NCBI GenBank assembly: GCA_964462985.1
Contig: CAYXAA010000011.1
Location: forward strand, 1-64,000
From: CAYXAA01 sp964462985
Lineage (GTDB): Bacteria; Pseudomonadota; Alphaproteobacteria; Rhizobiales; Stappiaceae
Reading direction: 5' to 3'
Length of the DNA: 64,000 bases
Part shown: in pieces, positions 52,934 to 62,388 of the stretch
How the letters are laid out: each line of letters starts with the position of its first letter
Position numbering within the stretch: the first letter of the stretch is position 1
Translations under genes and position numbers: made by a program
The notes under the pieces: generated by a model
Told to the model about the DNA's origin: nothing
Databases searched by the model: none
The model's input: only the letters and a program-made list of their open reading frames with translations

Positions 52934-54022
52934 TCACTCGACGATCAACTCTGTCCACTTCTGGTTCAGCCAGTCTGCCTTTGACGTGTAAAGGTCGTAG
53001 CGTGGAATGATGGGAGGGATGTCCGACGACACGGCGGCGAATTCCTCGTCGGAAAGGTCAAGCACCGCGCGTTTCAGCGTCGGTGCGGTACCCACCTTGC
53101 GCGACATCAGCGACTGGATTTCCGGCTGAGACATGAAGTCAATGAAGATGTGCGCTTCTTCGGCCTTATCCGACGCGCGCGACAGCGCCCAGCATCCGGA
53201 ATCGGAGATCCCGCCTTCCTTGGGGAAGGTCGAGCGCACCGGGAATCCGTCGGCGGCGGCAAGCCCGGTGACGTCGTGGTAGTACTGGCCCATCGGAATT
53301 TCGCCCGACTTCAATGCCTGCTCGAACTGCGCCTCGTCGCGGTACCACAGCTGCACGTTGGGCTTAACCTCGGCGAGTTTCTCCATCACCTTGAGGATGC
53401 CCTCTTCTGTATCGAGGATCTCGGTGCCGTCGAAATAGGTTGTGGCTGTCACCTCAAGCAGGAAGGAGTTCGAGACCAGTGCGAGCAGGCCGAGCTTCTC
53501 CTTGTTCGCGGGATCCCACAACGCTGCCCAGGAAGTCGGCGCCTCCGGATAGACATCGGTGTTGCTCACAAGAGTGATGTACCAGGCTACGGCGCCGACG
53601 CCAGCCACCCGACCGTCGGGGTACTTGTTGACGAATTGCGGCAGCACGTCGTCCGCGTTCTTGATCTTAGCGAGGTCGATCGGCGCCCAAAGATCCGTAG
53701 ACTGGCCCTTGAGCATTGCCACCTGCGACATCATCGAGAGGTCCGCTGGCGCGGCGCCTGCACGCGCGGCCTGCTGAAGCTGGACCAACCACGCCTCTCC
53801 CGTCGGTTCGGCGATCGATTCTACGGCGATCCCCGTCGCCCGGGTAAACTCCGGGAAAATGTGCTGGTCGAAGGAATCCTTGAAGTAGCCGCCATAGACG
53901 CCGACCTTGATCGACCGGTCCTGCGCCTGGAGCAGGGTGGGAGTGGCGAGTACGGCAATTCCGGCCGCGGTGCCGGCAAGCAGCGCGCGGCGTGACAAGG
54001 CAGATTGGCTGGTATGTTTCAT
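52934..54022 (-). CDS. ABC transporter substrate-binding protein, PotD-like, Tat-exported
   Basis: This 362-residue periplasmic binding protein starts with a twin-arginine signal (SRRALLAGTAAGIAVLATPT), implying folded export. The class is that of spermidine/putrescine (PotD/PotF) binding proteins: SIKVGVYGGYFKDSFDQHIF, GEAWLVQLQQAARAGAAPAD. The ligand is not fixed by sequence; the downstream genes point to a guanidino or amine compound. It lies 37 bases before the PotA-like gene and shares its strand. Confidence 0.9.
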   Translation of the reverse strand: MKHTSQSALSRRALLAGTAAGIAVLATPTLLQAQDRSIKVGVYGGYFKDSFDQHIFPEFTRATGIAVESIAEPTGEAWLVQLQQAARAGAAPADLSMMSQVAMLKGQSTDLWAPIDLAKIKNADDVLPQFVNKYPDGRVAGVGAVAWYITLVSNTDVYPEAPTSWAALWDPANKEKLGLLALVSNSFLLEVTATTYFDGTEILDTEEGILKVMEKLAEVKPNVQLWYRDEAQFEQALKSGEIPMGQYYHDVTGLAAADGFPVRSTFPKEGGISDSGCWALSRASDKAEEAHIFIDFMSQPEIQSLMSRKVGTAPTLKRAVLDLSDEEFAAVSSDIPPIIPRYDLYTSKADWLNQKWTELIVE

Positions 54023-54115
54023 CGGTAGATCCCCTCTTTAGCATTTTCGCCGGACGACGTGCGGTCGTCCAGCACTCTTCTCTTCACGCAGTCCGCCTTT
54101 CCGGTCGGCTTGGAG

Positions 54116-55168
54116 TCAGGATTTTTTCGCAAGTCTCGGGCTGAACACCATCAGCGACAGGATCTCGAACAGCATCTGTGCGCCGGCGTGGGCCGTATTG
54201 GTTGTGGCGTCGTACTGCGGAGCGACCTCCACCACGTCGCCGCCGACAAAATCGATTCCCTTGAGCCCACGCAGGATTTCCTGCACCTCGCGTGTCATCA
54301 GTCCGCCGACTTCCGGCGTGCCAGTGCCGGGAGCGAAGGACGGGTCGAGGCTGTCAATGTCGAACGACAGATAGACAGGTCCGTCGCCGACCTTTTCGCG
54401 TGCCAGGTCTGCAATCTTGCCGCAGCCGAGCGCCGAGACTTGCTCCGCGTGAATCACCGTCATGCCGGACACGGTTGAGAACTCCCAGAGGTAATCCGAC
54501 GAACCGCGAATGCCGATCTGGATCGTGCGCTCCGGATCGAGCACGCCCTCGAGCACCGCTTGGCGGAACGGACCGCCATGGTGGAAACGGCTGCCGTCGA
54601 ACGGGCCGGCCGTGTCACAATGGGCGTCGATATGGATCATCCCGACCGGGCGGTCGCGGCCGATTGCCTTGAGGATCGGCAGTGTCATCGAATGGTCGCC
54701 GCCGACTGAAAGCGGCACGACGCCGGCGGCGATGATGGTGGCGATCGTCTGCTCGATGTCCTCGTGCGAGCGTTCGAGGTCGAAACGGCTGCGGAACGGG
54801 ACGTCGCCGATGTCGGCGACGGCGAGGTCCCGGGTCGGCATGCATTTTAGCACGTGATGGAACGGTCCGACCCGCTCGATCGCCCTAAGCGCCCGCGGTC
54901 CGAAGCGGCAGCCGTTGCGATTGGTAATGCCGAGGTCCATCGGCACGCCGAGAAGGGCGACGTCGAGACCCGAGAGGTCCGGCTTGGCCCAGTCGATCGG
55001 CCGATACGGCGCATCGAGCAGCGTCGGCACTCCAGCGTAGGGGGCGACCCGCGTGCCCTTCTTGTCGAACAGACGCTCGGCGACGCCGGCAAAGACGGGG
55101 TCATAGATCGTCGCGGCGCTGTCGCCGCCGAACCTCTGGCGGAGGCTCTCAAGCTTGGCCTTATCCAT
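54116..55168 (-). CDS. Ureohydrolase of the agmatinase/guanidinobutyrase family
   Basis: This 350-residue binuclear-manganese enzyme releases urea from a guanidino compound. The metal ligands sit in GGDHS, IDAHCDT and FDIDSLDPSFAP (motif of arginase-superfamily agmatinase-like members), with GTGTPEVGGLM following. Agmatine, 4-guanidinobutyrate and 3-guanidinopropionate are candidate substrates; the sequence does not decide. ATG 55168 overlaps the aminotransferase stop by eight bases. Confidence 0.92.
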   Translation of the reverse strand: MDKAKLESLRQRFGGDSAATIYDPVFAGVAERLFDKKGTRVAPYAGVPTLLDAPYRPIDWAKPDLSGLDVALLGVPMDLGITNRNGCRFGPRALRAIERVGPFHHVLKCMPTRDLAVADIGDVPFRSRFDLERSHEDIEQTIATIIAAGVVPLSVGGDHSMTLPILKAIGRDRPVGMIHIDAHCDTAGPFDGSRFHHGGPFRQAVLEGVLDPERTIQIGIRGSSDYLWEFSTVSGMTVIHAEQVSALGCGKIADLAREKVGDGPVYLSFDIDSLDPSFAPGTGTPEVGGLMTREVQEILRGLKGIDFVGGDVVEVAPQYDATTNTAHAGAQMLFEILSLMVFSPRLAKKS

Positions 55169-56390
55169 GGTCGTTCTTTCTGTCTGATGTCGTTGCCAGG
55201 TCGACGCGGAGCGCGTCCGAGCGGGCGAAACGCGCGCCGAGCCTGGCGAGAACCGTCTCGCCGACATTGGCGAAGGCGACGCGCAGATGATCGTCCTGGC
55301 CGGGGCCGAAATAGCTGCCGGGCAAGGCAAGTACACCGCGCTCGCGGGCCAGCACCTCCGCCACCCGGCTCGCTGGGATGCCGGGAAACGGATGACGCAC
55401 ATAGGCGAAATACGCGCCGATCTGGTCAATGCGCCATTCAGGAGCCTCCGCGACCGCCGCCTCGAACGTCGCCGTGCGGCGGGCCAGGGCCGCCCGGGTC
55501 TCCTTCTGCCATTCGCCGAGTGCGTCCATCGCCCACGGCAGCACAATCTGGGGAACTCGCGGGGCGCAGATCTGAACGCAATCGAGCACTTTGCCGATGT
55601 TGGCAAGCACGTTAGGCGCCGCAGTCACGGCACCGATGCGGTGGCCAGGAATCGCATAGGATTTGGAGAAACTGTAGAGGCTGATCAGCGTATCGGCCCA
55701 GCCCGGAGTGTTGAACAGGGCATGCGGGCGGCGGCTACCTTCGGGCAAAAAGTCGCGGTACGTCTCATCGATGATCAGCCAGAGGTCGTTTTCGGCGGCA
55801 AGGCGGAAGAATGCTTCGACCACGGGTGGCGGATAGACGGCGCCGGTCGGATTGTTCGGCGTTACCAGGACGATGGCGCGCAGTCGGTCGTCGATCAGAG
55901 CGGCCGCAGCCGCGGCGTCCGGCACGAACCCCGCCTCTGCAGAAAGCGACAGCGGCCGGGCTTCGATGCCAAGCATATCGAGCGTCATCTTGTGGTTGAA
56001 GTACCACGGCGCCGGCAACAGCACGGCGTCGCCAGCTTTGGCGATGGCCATCATCGTTACGAAGAAGGCCTGGTTGCAGCCGGCGGTAATCGCGATCTCG
56101 TCCGGACGGATCGGGGCGCCGTAGCGCGCCGACACGTCCGCTGCGTAGCGCTGGCGCAGCGCGCTGTCACCAAGAATGTCGCCGTAGCGGGTTGCTTCGG
56201 CTGATGCCGCTGCGTCGCCGAGCTGATCCAGAAACGCTGGCGGCGGCGCATCACCGGGCACGGCCTGGCTCAGGTCGACCATCGGCCCGCAGGCGCCCGA
56301 ATAGGTTCTGAGCCACCCCTGGGCCTCGGGAATTGGCGGCGTCGCCGTATCGATCAGATGCGGGTTGAGGGCCGCCATCACCTTCTCCAT
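55161..56390 (-). CDS. PLP-dependent class I/II aminotransferase
   Basis: This 409-residue enzyme has the fold-type I features of class I/II aminotransferases: ITAGCNQAFFVTMMAIAKAG, VTPNNPTGAVYPP, LWLIIDETYRDFL and the PLP lysine in LYSFSKSYAIPGHRIG. Substrate is unknown. Position beside the ureohydrolase suggests transamination of arginine, an omega-amino acid or the amine product. It is the first gene of the leftward run and divergent from the LysR gene. Confidence 0.88.
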   Translation of the reverse strand: MEKVMAALNPHLIDTATPPIPEAQGWLRTYSGACGPMVDLSQAVPGDAPPPAFLDQLGDAAASAEATRYGDILGDSALRQRYAADVSARYGAPIRPDEIAITAGCNQAFFVTMMAIAKAGDAVLLPAPWYFNHKMTLDMLGIEARPLSLSAEAGFVPDAAAAAALIDDRLRAIVLVTPNNPTGAVYPPPVVEAFFRLAAENDLWLIIDETYRDFLPEGSRRPHALFNTPGWADTLISLYSFSKSYAIPGHRIGAVTAAPNVLANIGKVLDCVQICAPRVPQIVLPWAMDALGEWQKETRAALARRTATFEAAVAEAPEWRIDQIGAYFAYVRHPFPGIPASRVAEVLARERGVLALPGSYFGPGQDDHLRVAFANVGETVLARLGARFARSDALRVDLATTSDRKNDHG

Positions 56391-56469
56391 CGCTGCAGCC
56401 AGAAGGGTAATCTGCCGGCGGGCTCGTCATCTGCCCATATGATGGCCCTGCGCAGGATTTCATCATATC

Positions 56470-56483
56470 GCCGCCATGGCGGC
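56470..56483. promoter_or_regulatory. Perfect 14-base palindrome in the divergent promoter region
   Basis: GCCGCCATGGCGGC lies between the aminotransferase start (56390) and the LysR start (56545). An AT-rich stretch (56497-56531) with TTCAA and TTGAA halves follows it. LysR regulators usually bind such divergent regions, but a typical T-N11-A site was not firmly identified. Confidence 0.4.
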
Positions 56484-56544
56484 TTGAAGAATAGCAATGT
56501 TTCAAAGAATACTTTTACGAATATCAAATTGAATCGGAGTCGCC

Positions 56545-57447
56545 ATGAGGCCGTCAGGCAGCGACCTTCGCCTGTTGCAAGTGTTCGACGCCGTGGTCCG
56601 CCACGGCGGCTTTGCGGCGGCGGAGGCCGAACTCAACCTCAGTCCGTCGACGATCAGCAACCATATGACGGCCCTCGAGCAGAGGCTCGGCGTCACCCTA
56701 TGCCAACGCGGCCGCCGCGGCTTCCGGCTCACCGAGCAAGGCCGTGCGGTCCATGAGGCGGCGTGCCGGCTGGAATCCGCACTGCAGGACTTTTCCGCTG
56801 ACGTCGGCGCGCTGCGCGGCCAGCTCAGCGGCGAGCTTCGACTCGGCGTACTCGACGCCGTAGCCGAGGACCCGAACAATCGCCTGCCACAGGCGATCGC
56901 TGCCTTCCGTACCCGGGCCGAACAGGTGCGGCTCGTGATCACGCAGGAGCGGCCACAGGATCTGCAGCAGATGGTGCGTGACGGAATTTACCACTGCGGC
57001 ATCGGTGTTGCGATCAACCGTGTCGCGGGTCTCGACGAGCGGCCGCTGTACGACGAGCGCCACGGGCTGTACTGCGGGCGCGGTCACCCGCTGTTCGACG
57101 TGCAGGACGCGGCGATCACGTCGGCAGACATCGACGCCTCGCCCTTCGTTCAGCGCGGTTATTGGCGCGACGAAGAGGCGCGGCGCCACGCGCTCGGCCG
57201 CGCCGAGGCGACGGTCTATCAGATCGAACCGCAGCTGATGCTGCTTCGATCGGGCCATTACATTGGCTTCCTGCCCTGCCCCTATGCCGCGCGCTGGGTC
57301 GAGGCGGGAGACCTGCGGCAACTGGTGCCGGACCGTTACGGCTACACCGCACATTTTCGCCTCTTCACCGTACGCGACACCGGCCCTAGCGAGGTGGTGA
57401 AAGCCTTTATCCAGGCGGCGACGGAGGCCTGGGCCGCCGACATCTGA
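56545..57447 (+). CDS. LysR-family transcriptional regulator
   Basis: This 300-residue regulator has an N-terminal winged helix-turn-helix (residues about 3-62; LRLLQVFDAVVRHGGFAAAE, LNLSPSTISNHMTALEQRLG) and a C-terminal effector domain. It is transcribed divergently from the aminotransferase-ureohydrolase-transporter cluster and presumably controls it with the imported compound or a breakdown product as inducer. It converges with the PIG-L gene, four bases away. Confidence 0.94.
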   Translation: MRPSGSDLRLLQVFDAVVRHGGFAAAEAELNLSPSTISNHMTALEQRLGVTLCQRGRRGFRLTEQGRAVHEAACRLESALQDFSADVGALRGQLSGELRLGVLDAVAEDPNNRLPQAIAAFRTRAEQVRLVITQERPQDLQQMVRDGIYHCGIGVAINRVAGLDERPLYDERHGLYCGRGHPLFDVQDAAITSADIDASPFVQRGYWRDEEARRHALGRAEATVYQIEPQLMLLRSGHYIGFLPCPYAARWVEAGDLRQLVPDRYGYTAHFRLFTVRDTGPSEVVKAFIQAATEAWAADI

Positions 57448-57450
57448 TCA

Positions 57451-58143
57451 TCACGGCTGTTGCGGCTGTGACCGGTCGAACACTGGGCGCAGCGCAGGCG
57501 CCGGCGGCAGCAGATCGCGGATGTCGGCGAAGGGATAAATCGGCTCGAACCGGAGCGCCTCAGCGTATGTTCCGGCGCCGCTGCCAGACTGGCGCGCCCG
57601 GAATTCGTTTTGGAGCGTGACCCTTTCGATGAAGCGCTCCGGGTCTTGCGAGACGTGACAGCGGATCGCCTTCAGTTTCTGCGGGAACGAGGCGGTGATG
57701 TCGACCATATGGGTCGGCAGGAAGCCGACACCCATGATGGTGTCGCACCAGGCGACAGGCGCGGCAAAGCTCGCCGCCAGCGAAACGGCGGCCGACAGCG
57801 CGCGATGGTCGCCGTGATAGTCATTTGGTGCATGAGTTAGAATGAGGCTCGGCCGGGCATCGGCAATTAGCGCCTTGAGCGTCTCGACCAGCGGTCGCTC
57901 ACAGACCAGCGTCCCGTCCGGGAAGTCGAGGAACCGCGGCTCGGTATCGAGGAAGCATGCGGCAGCGATCGCCTCGGCCCGCCGGATCTCGCGCAACCGC
58001 ACCGGATCTTTCCGGCCGCCGCGCGAACCGTCCGTGGCTATGGCAAGCACCAGCTCGGCGCCGCCGCGCCGGGCGGTATCCAGCGTTCCGAACAAGGAGA
58101 TCTCGATATCGTCAGGATGGGCCCCGATCGCTAGAATACGCAT
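57451..58143 (-). CDS. PIG-L family deacetylase
   Basis: This 230-residue zinc enzyme has the AHPDD motif (GAHPDDIEIS) and a distal HGDHRALS histidine pair typical of the PIG-L/LmbE family, which removes N-acetyl groups from sugar conjugates such as GlcNAc-inositol. No signal peptide is present, so it is cytoplasmic. It follows the GH63-type gene by only four bases and shares its strand, suggesting that the two act on the same imported sugar. Confidence 0.9.
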   Translation of the reverse strand: MRILAIGAHPDDIEISLFGTLDTARRGGAELVLAIATDGSRGGRKDPVRLREIRRAEAIAAACFLDTEPRFLDFPDGTLVCERPLVETLKALIADARPSLILTHAPNDYHGDHRALSAAVSLAASFAAPVAWCDTIMGVGFLPTHMVDITASFPQKLKAIRCHVSQDPERFIERVTLQNEFRARQSGSGAGTYAEALRFEPIYPFADIRDLLPPAPALRPVFDRSQPQQP

Positions 58144-58147
58144 CGGT

Positions 58148-59422
58148 TCACATCCCGCGCAGGAACTCGATCACCATGGCCGCTGTCCAGGTGAAGCGAC
58201 CGCCGCCGCAGGCCTCACCCGTCATCGGGTCGTAATACTCTGCAAAGCCACTCTCAGCGATCAAATCAAGGCTGGAGCGGGCGATCGCGGCCGAGACATC
58301 TGCCTCGCCAGCACGCGCGAGCCCGTCGGCGATCATGTAGTTAACGACAAGCCAGGTCGGTCCACGCCAATAGCGTTTGGCGTCAAAGCGCGGGTCCGCC
58401 GGATCATGGCTTGGGACGATATGGCGGCAGCGTCCGGCGAGGTCGCGGATTCGCGCCGCAATCATCTGCGCCCTGCCCTGAGGGATCGGGGCAAAAACGG
58501 CAAGCAGCCCACCGACCGAAGCGCTGTCTACAAGGTCGCCGGTTGTGCGATCGAGGCTGAGATATTGGCCATGTGTGACGCTCCACAGCCGTTCGAGCGC
58601 CTGGATGCCCTTCTCCGCACGAGCCCGGTTGGCCGCTGCGATCTCAGGCTCGTCAAGCCGTTCGGCCAGATCGGCAAGGTCGGCGCAGGAGCGGAACAGG
58701 ATGGCGTTGAGGCCGGGATCGACGACGCGGAACGGCGAGGCCTCATGCAGTCTGGTGTTGTCCCACTTCAGGCGGCGAAAATGTTCGACCAGCCAGAGGT
58801 AGCGGTCGTACTGCGCCTTGGTCGGCCGATGTGAGGCGTCGGCGTGCTTCAGGTCGCGCCGTTCGTAGGGTGCGATCCCCTCCGTCGGCACCCGCTCAAA
58901 TGCGGCGTCCCAGTCGACCGAATTGTCGCGGCCTGATTCCCAGGGATGGATGATTGCCACTAGCCCTTCGCCGCTCGGATCGCGTGCCTCGAAGAACCAG
59001 CGATGCCAGCGGTCCACCGCACGAAGCAGCGCCTTGGCGCGAACGATGGTTGCCTCGCTGACGCTACGATCGAGGATCCGTTTCAAGGCGAAGCCGGCAA
59101 CTGGTGGCTGGGTGATGCCGGAGGTCGGAACCGGCCGCCCCGTGGCCCAGACCTCTGGACCGGGAAAATAGCCGTCGTCAGCGACGTGGAAGACGATGTG
59201 CGGCACCATGCCGTCCGGCCACTGGTGAGCGAACAGCGTTTCAATCTCAGTGAGCGCCCGGTTTTCATCGACATGGGCCTGCCCGATCGCGGTCAGGCAG
59301 GAGTCCCAGTTCCACTGGAACGGATAGAGACCTCGGGTGGGTACCGTGTAGGTGCCGCGGTCGTTCTCGCGCAGGATCTCTGTAGCGCGTTCGAATGCGG
59401 CGGGCAGATCGATAGTGGTCAT
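58148..59422 (-). CDS. GH63-type glycoside hydrolase (mannosylglycerate hydrolase-like)
   Basis: This 424-residue cytoplasmic protein has an (alpha/alpha)6-barrel of the GH63/MGH type: LYPFQWNWDSCLTAIG near the N-terminus (D40 in the expected acid position), RRDLKHADASHRPTKAQYDR, and the C-terminal EYYDPMTGEACGGGRFTWTA that carries the base glutamate region. Relatives hydrolyse mannosylglycerate, glucosylglycerate or similar compatible solutes. No signal peptide is seen, so the substrate must be imported by the adjacent ABC system. Confidence 0.82.
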   Translation of the reverse strand: MTTIDLPAAFERATEILRENDRGTYTVPTRGLYPFQWNWDSCLTAIGQAHVDENRALTEIETLFAHQWPDGMVPHIVFHVADDGYFPGPEVWATGRPVPTSGITQPPVAGFALKRILDRSVSEATIVRAKALLRAVDRWHRWFFEARDPSGEGLVAIIHPWESGRDNSVDWDAAFERVPTEGIAPYERRDLKHADASHRPTKAQYDRYLWLVEHFRRLKWDNTRLHEASPFRVVDPGLNAILFRSCADLADLAERLDEPEIAAANRARAEKGIQALERLWSVTHGQYLSLDRTTGDLVDSASVGGLLAVFAPIPQGRAQMIAARIRDLAGRCRHIVPSHDPADPRFDAKRYWRGPTWLVVNYMIADGLARAGEADVSAAIARSSLDLIAESGFAEYYDPMTGEACGGGRFTWTAAMVIEFLRGM

Positions 59423-59436
59423 GAACGGGTCCGGTG

Positions 59437-60486
59437 TCAGGCCGCCTTCAGGGCGGCGGTGGTCTCGGGATCGAACCAGCGGATGCGGTCCGGATGGGGC
59501 TTGAGCTTGAGCCGGTCTCCGGGGGCCACTTCCGTGGCGCTGTCGAGCACGGCCCTGAACAGTGCGCCGTCGAGCGTTCCGGTGACGAGCACATGGGCGC
59601 CGAGCGGTTCGACCACCTTGACGAGGAGCTCGAAACCATTGTCGGCGAGCGCCACATCTTCCGGCCGGACAGCGAACTCGATCGCATCCCTGACGCTAGT
59701 CGGGCCATTGAGGATCTGGCCTGCCACGTTCCACTTGCCGTTCCCGACCGAACGTGCGGTTAGAAAATTCATGGGTGGATTGCCGATGAAGCTGCCGACG
59801 AAGCGAGCAGCCGGATCGCGGTACACTTCGATCGGGCCTGCCGCTTGCACGATCTCGCCCTTGTGCATCACCGCAATCCGGTCGGCGAGGCTCATGGCTT
59901 CGACTTGGTCATGGGTGACGTAGATCGTCGTTGTTCTGCTCTCGGCGAGCACGCCTTTCAGCTCGGCCCGCATCTCGAGCCTGAGCAGGGCGTCGAGATT
60001 GGAAAGCGGTTCGTCCATCAGGATCACGTCCGGCTCCATGGCGAGGGCCCGTGCCACCGCCACACGCTGACGCTGACCGCCCGATAGCTGTCCGGAATAG
60101 CGCTTCAGCAGCTGACCGATATGCATGAGCTCGGCGGTGCGGTTCACGCGGCGGTCAATCTCCGCCTGCGGCAGCTTGGCCATGCGCAGGCCGAAGGCGA
60201 TGTTCTCGAAAACGGTGAGGTGGGGGAACACCGCATAGTTCTGGAACACCATGGCGATGCCACGCTTGCGCGGCGGGAGATGGTCGACGCGCCGATCCCC
60301 GATCCAGACTTCTCCTTCGCTCGGGGTCTCCAAACCCGCGATGATGCGCAGCAGCGTGGTCTTGCCGCAGCCGGATGCGCCCAGCAGCACCATGAACTCA
60401 CGGTCAGCGATCGTAAGGTCTACGGAACTCAGCGCAATCACCGAACCAAACCGTTTCGCCACGTTCTTGATCTCGATGTCAGCCAT
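59437..60486 (-). CDS. Carbohydrate ABC transporter ATPase (UgpC/MsmX-like)
   Basis: This 349-residue ATPase has Walker A GASGCGKTT, signature LSGGQRQRVAVARAL, Walker B VILMDEPLSNLD and IYVTHDQVEAMS. A C-terminal TOBE/OB domain (about 240-349; FIGNPPMNFLTARSV) is typical of sugar importers. It lies 18 bases downstream of the MalG-type permease gene. Confidence 0.95.
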   Translation of the reverse strand: MADIEIKNVAKRFGSVIALSSVDLTIADREFMVLLGASGCGKTTLLRIIAGLETPSEGEVWIGDRRVDHLPPRKRGIAMVFQNYAVFPHLTVFENIAFGLRMAKLPQAEIDRRVNRTAELMHIGQLLKRYSGQLSGGQRQRVAVARALAMEPDVILMDEPLSNLDALLRLEMRAELKGVLAESRTTTIYVTHDQVEAMSLADRIAVMHKGEIVQAAGPIEVYRDPAARFVGSFIGNPPMNFLTARSVGNGKWNVAGQILNGPTSVRDAIEFAVRPEDVALADNGFELLVKVVEPLGAHVLVTGTLDGALFRAVLDSATEVAPGDRLKLKPHPDRIRWFDPETTAALKAA

Positions 60487-60504
60487 GCGTCTTCCCCAGG
60501 ATGC

Positions 60505-61368
60505 TCATCGGTTGGCGATTCCCCACATCGCAAAGAGATACTTGCGGACGGCGAAGATGAAGATCAGCGCCGGCATCACCAGCATGGCGCCACCGGCAAA
60601 TTTGAGCGGCAGCGGCGACACGTCGAGGCTTTGCAGCAGGAAGGCGGTAAGCGTTCGGTGCTCGATCGTCAGGACGGCGGCGGCGAACACCTCATTCCAA
60701 GAGATGACGAAGGCGAAGATCGCCGACGCCGCGATACCAGGAAGGATCAGCGGCAGAACAACCTTGGTGAAGGCCTGCAGGCGGGTGCAGCCAAGCGTCC
60801 ATGCCGCTTCCTCGAGCTCGACCGGAACACCGGAGAACAGCGAGAAGGTGATGAGCACGGAGAACGGCAATGCCAGTGTCGTGTGCACCAGTGCCAGGCC
60901 CAGCACGCTGTCGTCGAGCCCGGTGCGGATGAACATCACGGCAAGCGGTAGCGCCAGCAGCGGTAGCGGGAACGCGCGCGTCATCAACACGAGCAGGCGG
61001 AAGCTTGCCTTGCCGCGGAACTCGAACCGCGACAGCGCGTAGCCCGCCGGCGCACCGAGCCCAATCGCCAGCACCATCGTCAGTCCGGCGACCATGACGG
61101 AATTCAGAAGGGCTTTCGCAACTCCCGCAAAACCGAGAAAGAACGACAGGCTGTCGGTGTCGAACGACGGCACGAAGCTTTTCGGGAAGCTGTTGATTGC
61201 TTCAGGCGATGAAAGGGCGTTTACCGCGAGCAGGTAGAGCGGGATCAGCACCCAGGCGCAAAGCAGGACCACCGCGGCGCCCACCAGCACGCGGCCGGCT
61301 CGGCGCGGATCAGTGCGAACGCCGGTGTCATCGTCGGCCGTAACGGCCGTAGTAGTGACTTCGCTCAT
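60505..61368 (-). CDS. Carbohydrate ABC transporter permease (MalG-like)
   Basis: This 287-residue integral membrane protein with six hydrophobic segments has the MalG-type coupling loop (LEEAAWTLGCTRLQAFTKVV, LPLILPGIAASAIF) and belongs to the inner-membrane half of a sugar importer. Start ATG 61368 overlaps the end of the MalF-like gene by four bases. Confidence 0.93.
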   Translation of the reverse strand: MSEVTTTAVTADDDTGVRTDPRRAGRVLVGAAVVLLCAWVLIPLYLLAVNALSSPEAINSFPKSFVPSFDTDSLSFFLGFAGVAKALLNSVMVAGLTMVLAIGLGAPAGYALSRFEFRGKASFRLLVLMTRAFPLPLLALPLAVMFIRTGLDDSVLGLALVHTTLALPFSVLITFSLFSGVPVELEEAAWTLGCTRLQAFTKVVLPLILPGIAASAIFAFVISWNEVFAAAVLTIEHRTLTAFLLQSLDVSPLPLKFAGGAMLVMPALIFIFAVRKYLFAMWGIANR

Positions 61369-62210
61369 ATCCGCGCTCCTTCTGGCACGCGCAGCAGGCG
61401 CAGATAGACCAGTGTGAAGCCGATCGAGATGCCAAGGATCACGATGGCATAGGCCGCGGCGACGGCGCCGTCCTGAAGGTCGAACTGCCAGACATACGTC
61501 TCGCCCATCAGGACGGGCAGGTTGGTGCCGCCCAGCGCCGCGACGACGGCGAAGACTTCGAAGGCGAGGATCGTGCGGAGGATCAGCGCTGTCTGTAGGC
61601 TCGGCCGCAACAGCGGCAGCGTAACCTTGGTGAAGCGTTTCCAGGGACCGGCGCCGAACACCTCGGCTGCCTCGTAATATTCCTTGGGGATCAGACCCAT
61701 GCCTGCAACGAGGATGACAAGGACAATCGCCGTCGCGCGCCAGATCTCAGCCAGCACCACCGCCAGGAAGATGATGCCCTTGTTCTGGTAGCCGAGCAGG
61801 GGGATCGGCTGATCGATCAGGCCGAGTCCGGCCATCAGGCTGTTGAGAAAGCCCGTCTGCTCGAAGATGGCGAGCCAGATCAGCCCGGCGGCGAGGTCGG
61901 AAATGCCGAGCGGGATTGTCCAGACATAGAGCACGAGATCGCGGCCCTTGCCCATCCGCGCAACGAGGCTCGCCATCAGGAGGGCTAGGGCGAGTTGGAT
62001 GGGGACGACGGCAACGGCGAGTAGCATCGTATTCCAGAACGCGGTCTGGAACTTCCAGTGCCCCGCCATGGTGGCGAAATGATCGAGAGTAAAGCGGCCT
62101 TCGGCCGTAAACGCCTGCCAGCCGACCAGCACGAACGGGTAGACGAAGAACACGCAGAGAAACAGCGTGGCCGGCAGAAGCAGAAAATAGGGCAGGCTAC
62201 GCAATTGCAT
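61365..62210 (-). CDS. Carbohydrate ABC transporter permease (MalF-like)
   Basis: This 281-residue membrane protein has six predicted helices and the permease motif EYYEAAEVFGAGPWKRFTKV (then TLPLLRPSLQ). It is the first permease gene after the binding-protein gene, the usual order for sugar ABC systems, and ends on a four-base overlap with the MalG-like gene. Confidence 0.93.
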   Translation of the reverse strand: MQLRSLPYFLLLPATLFLCVFFVYPFVLVGWQAFTAEGRFTLDHFATMAGHWKFQTAFWNTMLLAVAVVPIQLALALLMASLVARMGKGRDLVLYVWTIPLGISDLAAGLIWLAIFEQTGFLNSLMAGLGLIDQPIPLLGYQNKGIIFLAVVLAEIWRATAIVLVILVAGMGLIPKEYYEAAEVFGAGPWKRFTKVTLPLLRPSLQTALILRTILAFEVFAVVAALGGTNLPVLMGETYVWQFDLQDGAVAAAYAIVILGISIGFTLVYLRLLRVPEGARI

Positions 62211-62236
62211 CAGATTACCGTCCCGTCCGGTCCGTC

Positions 62237-62266
62237 CGGCTCGTGGGCAGGACCGCCACCGAGCCG
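62237..62266 (-). promoter_or_regulatory. Stem-loop between binding-protein and permease genes
   Basis: The arms CGGCTCG and CGAGCCG lie 16 bases apart in the 178-base gap between the SBP stop (62389) and the MalF-like start (62210). There is no T run. Such stem-loops commonly reduce read-through or stabilise the upstream mRNA, letting the binding protein exceed the permeases. Assignment is by position and inverted repeat only. Confidence 0.35.
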
Positions 62267-62388
62267 AACAAGTCCGCGTTGTTCACCCCTTCCCGATTGC
62301 CGTTACCGCGTGCACGGGGACCGGCGCCTGCATCGCGACTGAGGGGGGTGCCGGCCCGCAGGTCGTGCGACCGTCTCGAAGAAGGACG

